DNA from: Massilia endophytica
Lineage (GTDB): Bacteria > Pseudomonadota > Gammaproteobacteria > Burkholderiales > Burkholderiaceae_D
Assembly (NCBI RefSeq): GCF_021165955.1
Contig: NZ_CP088952.1
Span: 4,588,001-4,652,000 of the forward strand
Length of the DNA stretch: 64,000 nucleotides
Reading direction: 5' to 3'
This document shows positions 61,237-64,000 of this stretch, in pieces. How positions within the stretch are numbered: position 1 is the stretch's first letter; the number at the start of each line of letters is the position of its first letter. The notes beneath the pieces were generated by a model. That model was not told the DNA's origin. It ran no database searches and saw nothing but the letters and a program-made list of their open reading frames with translations. A program made the position numbers and the translations under genes.

Positions 61237-62253
61237 GTGCTCACTTTCTACAACGAACAGCACGCCCAGCAGCCCGGCGCCGCCGACAGTCCGCAACGGA
61301 TCGAAGCGGTGCTGGCCGAGCTGGGACGGCGCGGCCTTGGCCGCATTGTCACGCCGCAGAACGTGCCGCTCATGTCGCTGGAGCGCGTGCATACGCCGCG
61401 CTACCTGCACTTCCTGCGCACGGCTTGGAATGAATGGGTATCGCTGGCGCCTGCGAATGCGGGGCGCGCGCCTGTCGCCGCTGGCTGGCCGATTCGCGGC
61501 AAGCGCGCCGACATCGAGCCGCAGGACTTCAACGCGCGCCTCGGCCTATATTCGGCCGATGCCTCCACCGAGCTTTCTTCCGGAATGTGGACCGCCGCGC
61601 GCATGGGCGCAGACTGCGCGGTCAACGCCGCCCACGCCCTGCGCCTGGGAGAGCGCAGCACCTTCGTGCTTACCCGGCCGGCGGGCCACTTCGCGGGCGC
61701 CGACTATCTGGCGGGCGGCTGCTATCTGAACAACGCCGCACTGGCTGCCCAGCACCTGCTGGACGACGGCCTGCAGCGCGTCGCGGTCCTGGACCTGGAC
61801 TATCACCACGGCAGCGGCACCCAGTCCATCTTCTACGAACGGCCTGACGTGTTCTGCATCTCCCTGCACGCCGACCCGCGCGCCGCCTATCCCCATTTCA
61901 GCGGCCATGCCGACGAAACCGGCGCCGGCGCGGGCCTGGGCTACAACGCCAATCTGCCGCTTTCTCCAGGAGCGGCGCCTGCCGAATGGTTTGCGGCCCT
62001 GGAAACGGCCTGTGTGCGCCTCTCCATGTACCGGCCGGAGGCGCTGGTCGTGGCGCTGGGCGCCAATACCTTCGCGGGCGAGCCGCACAAGGGCTTCGGC
62101 CTGCAGGCGGCTGACTATCTGCGCATCGGCGAACGGCTCTCCTATCTCGGTCTGCCCACCTGCTTCGTCTTCGAAGGCGGGAGCGCGCTGCGCGAGCTGG
62201 GAACCAACACGGTCAACGTGCTGGAAGGCTTCGAGACGGGCGACCTGGCCTGA
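61237..62253 (+). CDS. Acetylpolyamine amidohydrolase / HDAC-family protein with degenerate active site
   Basis: A 338-residue arginase/deacetylase-fold protein of the AphA type. The alignment is clear (PAGHFAGADYLAGGCYLNNA, LDLDYHHGSGTQSIFY, DYLRIGERLSYL). The zinc ligands Asp188 and His190 are kept, but the second catalytic His is Phe152, the third zinc ligand Asp is Asn277 and the catalytic Tyr is Ser316. With these losses normal deacetylation is unlikely. GTG start at 61237 with CAGGGG upstream; it is 17 bp after gshA and likely co-transcribed. Could be a binding or regulatory homologue. Confidence 0.85.
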   Translation: MLTFYNEQHAQQPGAADSPQRIEAVLAELGRRGLGRIVTPQNVPLMSLERVHTPRYLHFLRTAWNEWVSLAPANAGRAPVAAGWPIRGKRADIEPQDFNARLGLYSADASTELSSGMWTAARMGADCAVNAAHALRLGERSTFVLTRPAGHFAGADYLAGGCYLNNAALAAQHLLDDGLQRVAVLDLDYHHGSGTQSIFYERPDVFCISLHADPRAAYPHFSGHADETGAGAGLGYNANLPLSPGAAPAEWFAALETACVRLSMYRPEALVVALGANTFAGEPHKGFGLQAADYLRIGERLSYLGLPTCFVFEGGSALRELGTNTVNVLEGFETGDLA

Positions 62254-62258
62254 GCGGC

Positions 62259-63209
62259 TCAGGGCCGCAGCAGGTCGATCAGCGCCTGATAGACCCGTAC
62301 CGGTTCTTCCGATATCCGGTTCAGCACATACAGGAAGTGCTCCGTTCCGAACACCGCGTATTCGCGCGTGGGGAAGCCCTGCGCGCGCAGTCCGTCGATC
62401 TGCTCCGTACCCAGGCCGTCCAGGGATTCGAACTCATAGCGTGCCGGGTCCAGGCCTTCGTTTCGGATCATCTCTGCCAGCTCGCCCTGGATCGCGCGAT
62501 CATGCGTAGCAATCGAACACAGGTGGCCGGAACGCAGCAGCGTTTGCGCGTGGCGGCGGTAGGCGGCTGCCAGCTCGGGGCTGTTGCGTGGATGCGAAAC
62601 CTCGGGGCCTTCATGGAAGGCGCCTTTTACGAGGCGGATGCGGCCCGGAAGCTTCATCATCGCAGGCAGGTCCTGCTCGCTGCGGTGGCGGCGTGCGGGA
62701 ACGGTAATGCCTACATGGTGCATGCCCGCCTCTTCGTGCAAACGGCGGTAGATGTCGTAGATCAGGTCCGCCCGTTCGTGGTTCTCCATGGAGACCATCA
62801 CCTCCCGACCCTCAGCTGCGCGCGCAATGCGCAGCGCATTGCGGTAGCCCAGCTCCGGATCGACGGCCGCTCCCACGTGGGAAAGGTCGAAGGAAATGGA
62901 GCAGTCTGCGCCCTGCCGTGCCAGCGCGCCGGCAAGCTGCAGAAAGACTTCGGTCTCCGAGTTGGCAAAGCCTTCGTCATGGACGCTTTCGCCCATGTAC
63001 TCGGCGGAAGCCCTGTGCCCGCGCGCGGCCATCTCCGCGACGCGGCGAAGAACGTCGTCCACTGTACTCCCGGCGACATAGCGCTGCGCCACCCGCTGCA
63101 TGAAAGGCTGCAGCAAGGGATCGGTGCAGAAGCGCTCCTTGGCTTCCTCGTTCAGGGCGAAGGCGCGCAGGGCTTCCGCCGCCTGTTCGATCAGATTCTG
63201 GTTCTGCAT
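62259..63209 (-). CDS. Proline dehydrogenase (monofunctional, divergent)
   Basis: A 316-residue TIM-barrel flavoenzyme oxidising proline to pyrroline-5-carboxylate. GRIRLVKGAFHEG, CSIATHDRAI and the C-terminal YVLNRISEEP match PRODH motifs (RLVKGAY, ATHN, RRLxE), though the last is unusual. Shares no operon; divergent from an AraC-type regulator, which may control it. Confidence 0.8.
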   Translation of the reverse strand: MQNQNLIEQAAEALRAFALNEEAKERFCTDPLLQPFMQRVAQRYVAGSTVDDVLRRVAEMAARGHRASAEYMGESVHDEGFANSETEVFLQLAGALARQGADCSISFDLSHVGAAVDPELGYRNALRIARAAEGREVMVSMENHERADLIYDIYRRLHEEAGMHHVGITVPARRHRSEQDLPAMMKLPGRIRLVKGAFHEGPEVSHPRNSPELAAAYRRHAQTLLRSGHLCSIATHDRAIQGELAEMIRNEGLDPARYEFESLDGLGTEQIDGLRAQGFPTREYAVFGTEHFLYVLNRISEEPVRVYQALIDLLRP

Positions 63210-63293
63210 GAAGGCTCCTTGTGGTCGATACCGGAATCATGCCAGCGCTGGCGGCCGCGCGCTTGCCAAAAATTGCTGTGTTAGAGTCAATGC
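63210..63293. promoter_or_regulatory. Divergent promoter region, PRODH versus AraC regulator
   Basis: An 84-bp gap that must hold promoters for both divergent genes. AAAATTGC and GTGTTAGAGT segments are the only AT-rich parts; no repeat is evident. Confidence 0.4.
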
Positions 63294-64000
63294 ATGAAGC
63301 GCGACGACACTTCCATGCTGGCCCGCCCGCAATCGGTCTTCGGCGGCCTGGCTGCCACCGGCCTGGCTCCGCTGCGCCATATGCAGCTGGGGGACGGCAT
63401 GGCGCTCACGCTATGGGAGCGCGATACGGAGGGGCTGGAGATCGCCTATTCCCAGCCCGGCCACCACACACTCGCCTACTACCTGAAATCCGGCCGCGGC
63501 ACGCGCCGCCTGGATGGGGCATCGGCCTTGCAGGACGAGGAAATATGCAGCCTGCCGTACGACCACGCGTCGCGCTGGCTGGTGCGGGGCCGGTTGCGCT
63601 TTCTCCATCTCTATTTCAAGCCCGAGCTGCTGGAGCGCCGCGCCACACTGGAGCTGGACCGCGACGCACGGCTCGTGCGGCTGGACGACCGGAGCCATGC
63701 TCCCGGCGGAGAGCTCCAGCGCCTATGCGGCAGGCTGGCAGTATTGCCGTGGCAAGGTGCGGACGCCCCGATGCAGGCGAATGAGCTCGCGCACGAAACC
63801 CTGAGCTGCCTGCTGCGCGCACAGGGCGAAGCGGCGGACGTGCGACTGCGCGGCGGGCTGCAGCCTGCGGTGCGGCGCCGCGTGCGCGATTACATCGAGG
63901 CCCATCTGCACGGCGCCCTCACGCTGGGCATGCTGGCGGATGTGGCCTGCATGTCGGAATACCATTTCCTTCGCATGTTCCGCGCATCCTTCGGCTTGCC
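63294..64000 (+). CDS. AraC-family regulator, 3' end cut off
   Basis: An open frame from ATG 63294 to the right edge, about 235 codons. The N-terminal effector-binding part shows no clear ligand motif. From about residue 196 an AraC helix-turn-helix begins (RDYIEAHLHGALTLGMLADV, then SEYHFLRMFRASFGL). The second HTH lies outside the window. The divergent proline dehydrogenase is the probable target. Confidence 0.85.
   Translation, partial: MKRDDTSMLARPQSVFGGLAATGLAPLRHMQLGDGMALTLWERDTEGLEIAYSQPGHHTLAYYLKSGRGTRRLDGASALQDEEICSLPYDHASRWLVRGRLRFLHLYFKPELLERRATLELDRDARLVRLDDRSHAPGGELQRLCGRLAVLPWQGADAPMQANELAHETLSCLLRAQGEAADVRLRGGLQPAVRRRVRDYIEAHLHGALTLGMLADVACMSEYHFLRMFRASFGL

Noticed and set aside
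1..64000. CRISPR array or complete insertion sequence
   Set aside because: I saw no regularly spaced direct repeats and no transposase. The only mobile remnant is the integrase fragment near 23.7-23.9 kb.

Overview
The window is about 64 kb of high-GC, densely packed chromosome from a betaproteobacterium of the Oxalobacteraceae (Massilia/Duganella/Pseudoduganella type). Three things support this: an exosortase-A (XrtA/PEP-CTERM) exopolysaccharide cluster, polyhydroxybutyrate genes phaA-phaB, and the gene content around minCDE, hemA-prfA-prmC and gshA. The assignment is inferred from protein character; no search was run.

Region 1 (1-16.5 kb) is part of an XrtA-associated exopolysaccharide locus. 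The minus strand carries a sugar transferase (cut by the window edge), a FemAB-like protein, a polysaccharide deacetylase and an outer-membrane beta-barrel protein. Divergent from these are a trypsin-like protease and a Wza-type export lipoprotein. Next comes a small-molecule module: an asparagine-synthase-like amidotransferase, a PLP decarboxylase and an acyl-CoA ligase on the minus strand, and divergently an acyl carrier protein, two alpha/beta-hydrolase-fold proteins and a glycosyltransferase. A VanZ-like membrane protein and the TviC/TviB pair (expected to make UDP-N-acetylgalactosaminuronate) close the region. The exosortase, chain-length regulator, tyrosine kinase and PrsK/PrsR regulators are not in the window.

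Region 2 (16.6-23.6 kb) holds a probable thiol-redox operon (metallo-beta-lactamase-fold protein, DsbD, a double thioredoxin-like protein, a periplasmic cupin) divergent from a MocR-type regulator. It is followed by a TetR regulator and a CurA-type NADP-dependent oxidoreductase that share near-identical operators. Region 3 (about 23.6-27.9 kb) is an AT-richer genomic island between the oxidoreductase and tRNA-Arg(CCG). It has a decayed tyrosine-recombinase fragment, a four-gene HigB / HigA-ImmA / unknown / CoiA-like operon and a broken HTH-like gene.

Region 4 (28-46.7 kb) contains a c5-type cytochrome, a TonB-dependent receptor with two tandem M13 metallopeptidases, a Spy-like periplasmic protein with a terminator in its leader, an S41 protease, a ketoacyl-synthase-III-like enzyme, a Kef/YbaL antiporter, FadH, and small proteins, proline iminopeptidase and a D-threonine-aldolase-like enzyme. 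Region 5 (46.7-64 kb) is mostly core: phaB-phaA, metR/metE with a perfect MetR box, minCDE, an orphan OmpR-type regulator, hemA-prfA-dsbB-prmC, gshA, an acetylpolyamine-amidohydrolase homologue that has lost three active-site residues, and proline dehydrogenase divergent from an AraC-type regulator that runs off the window.
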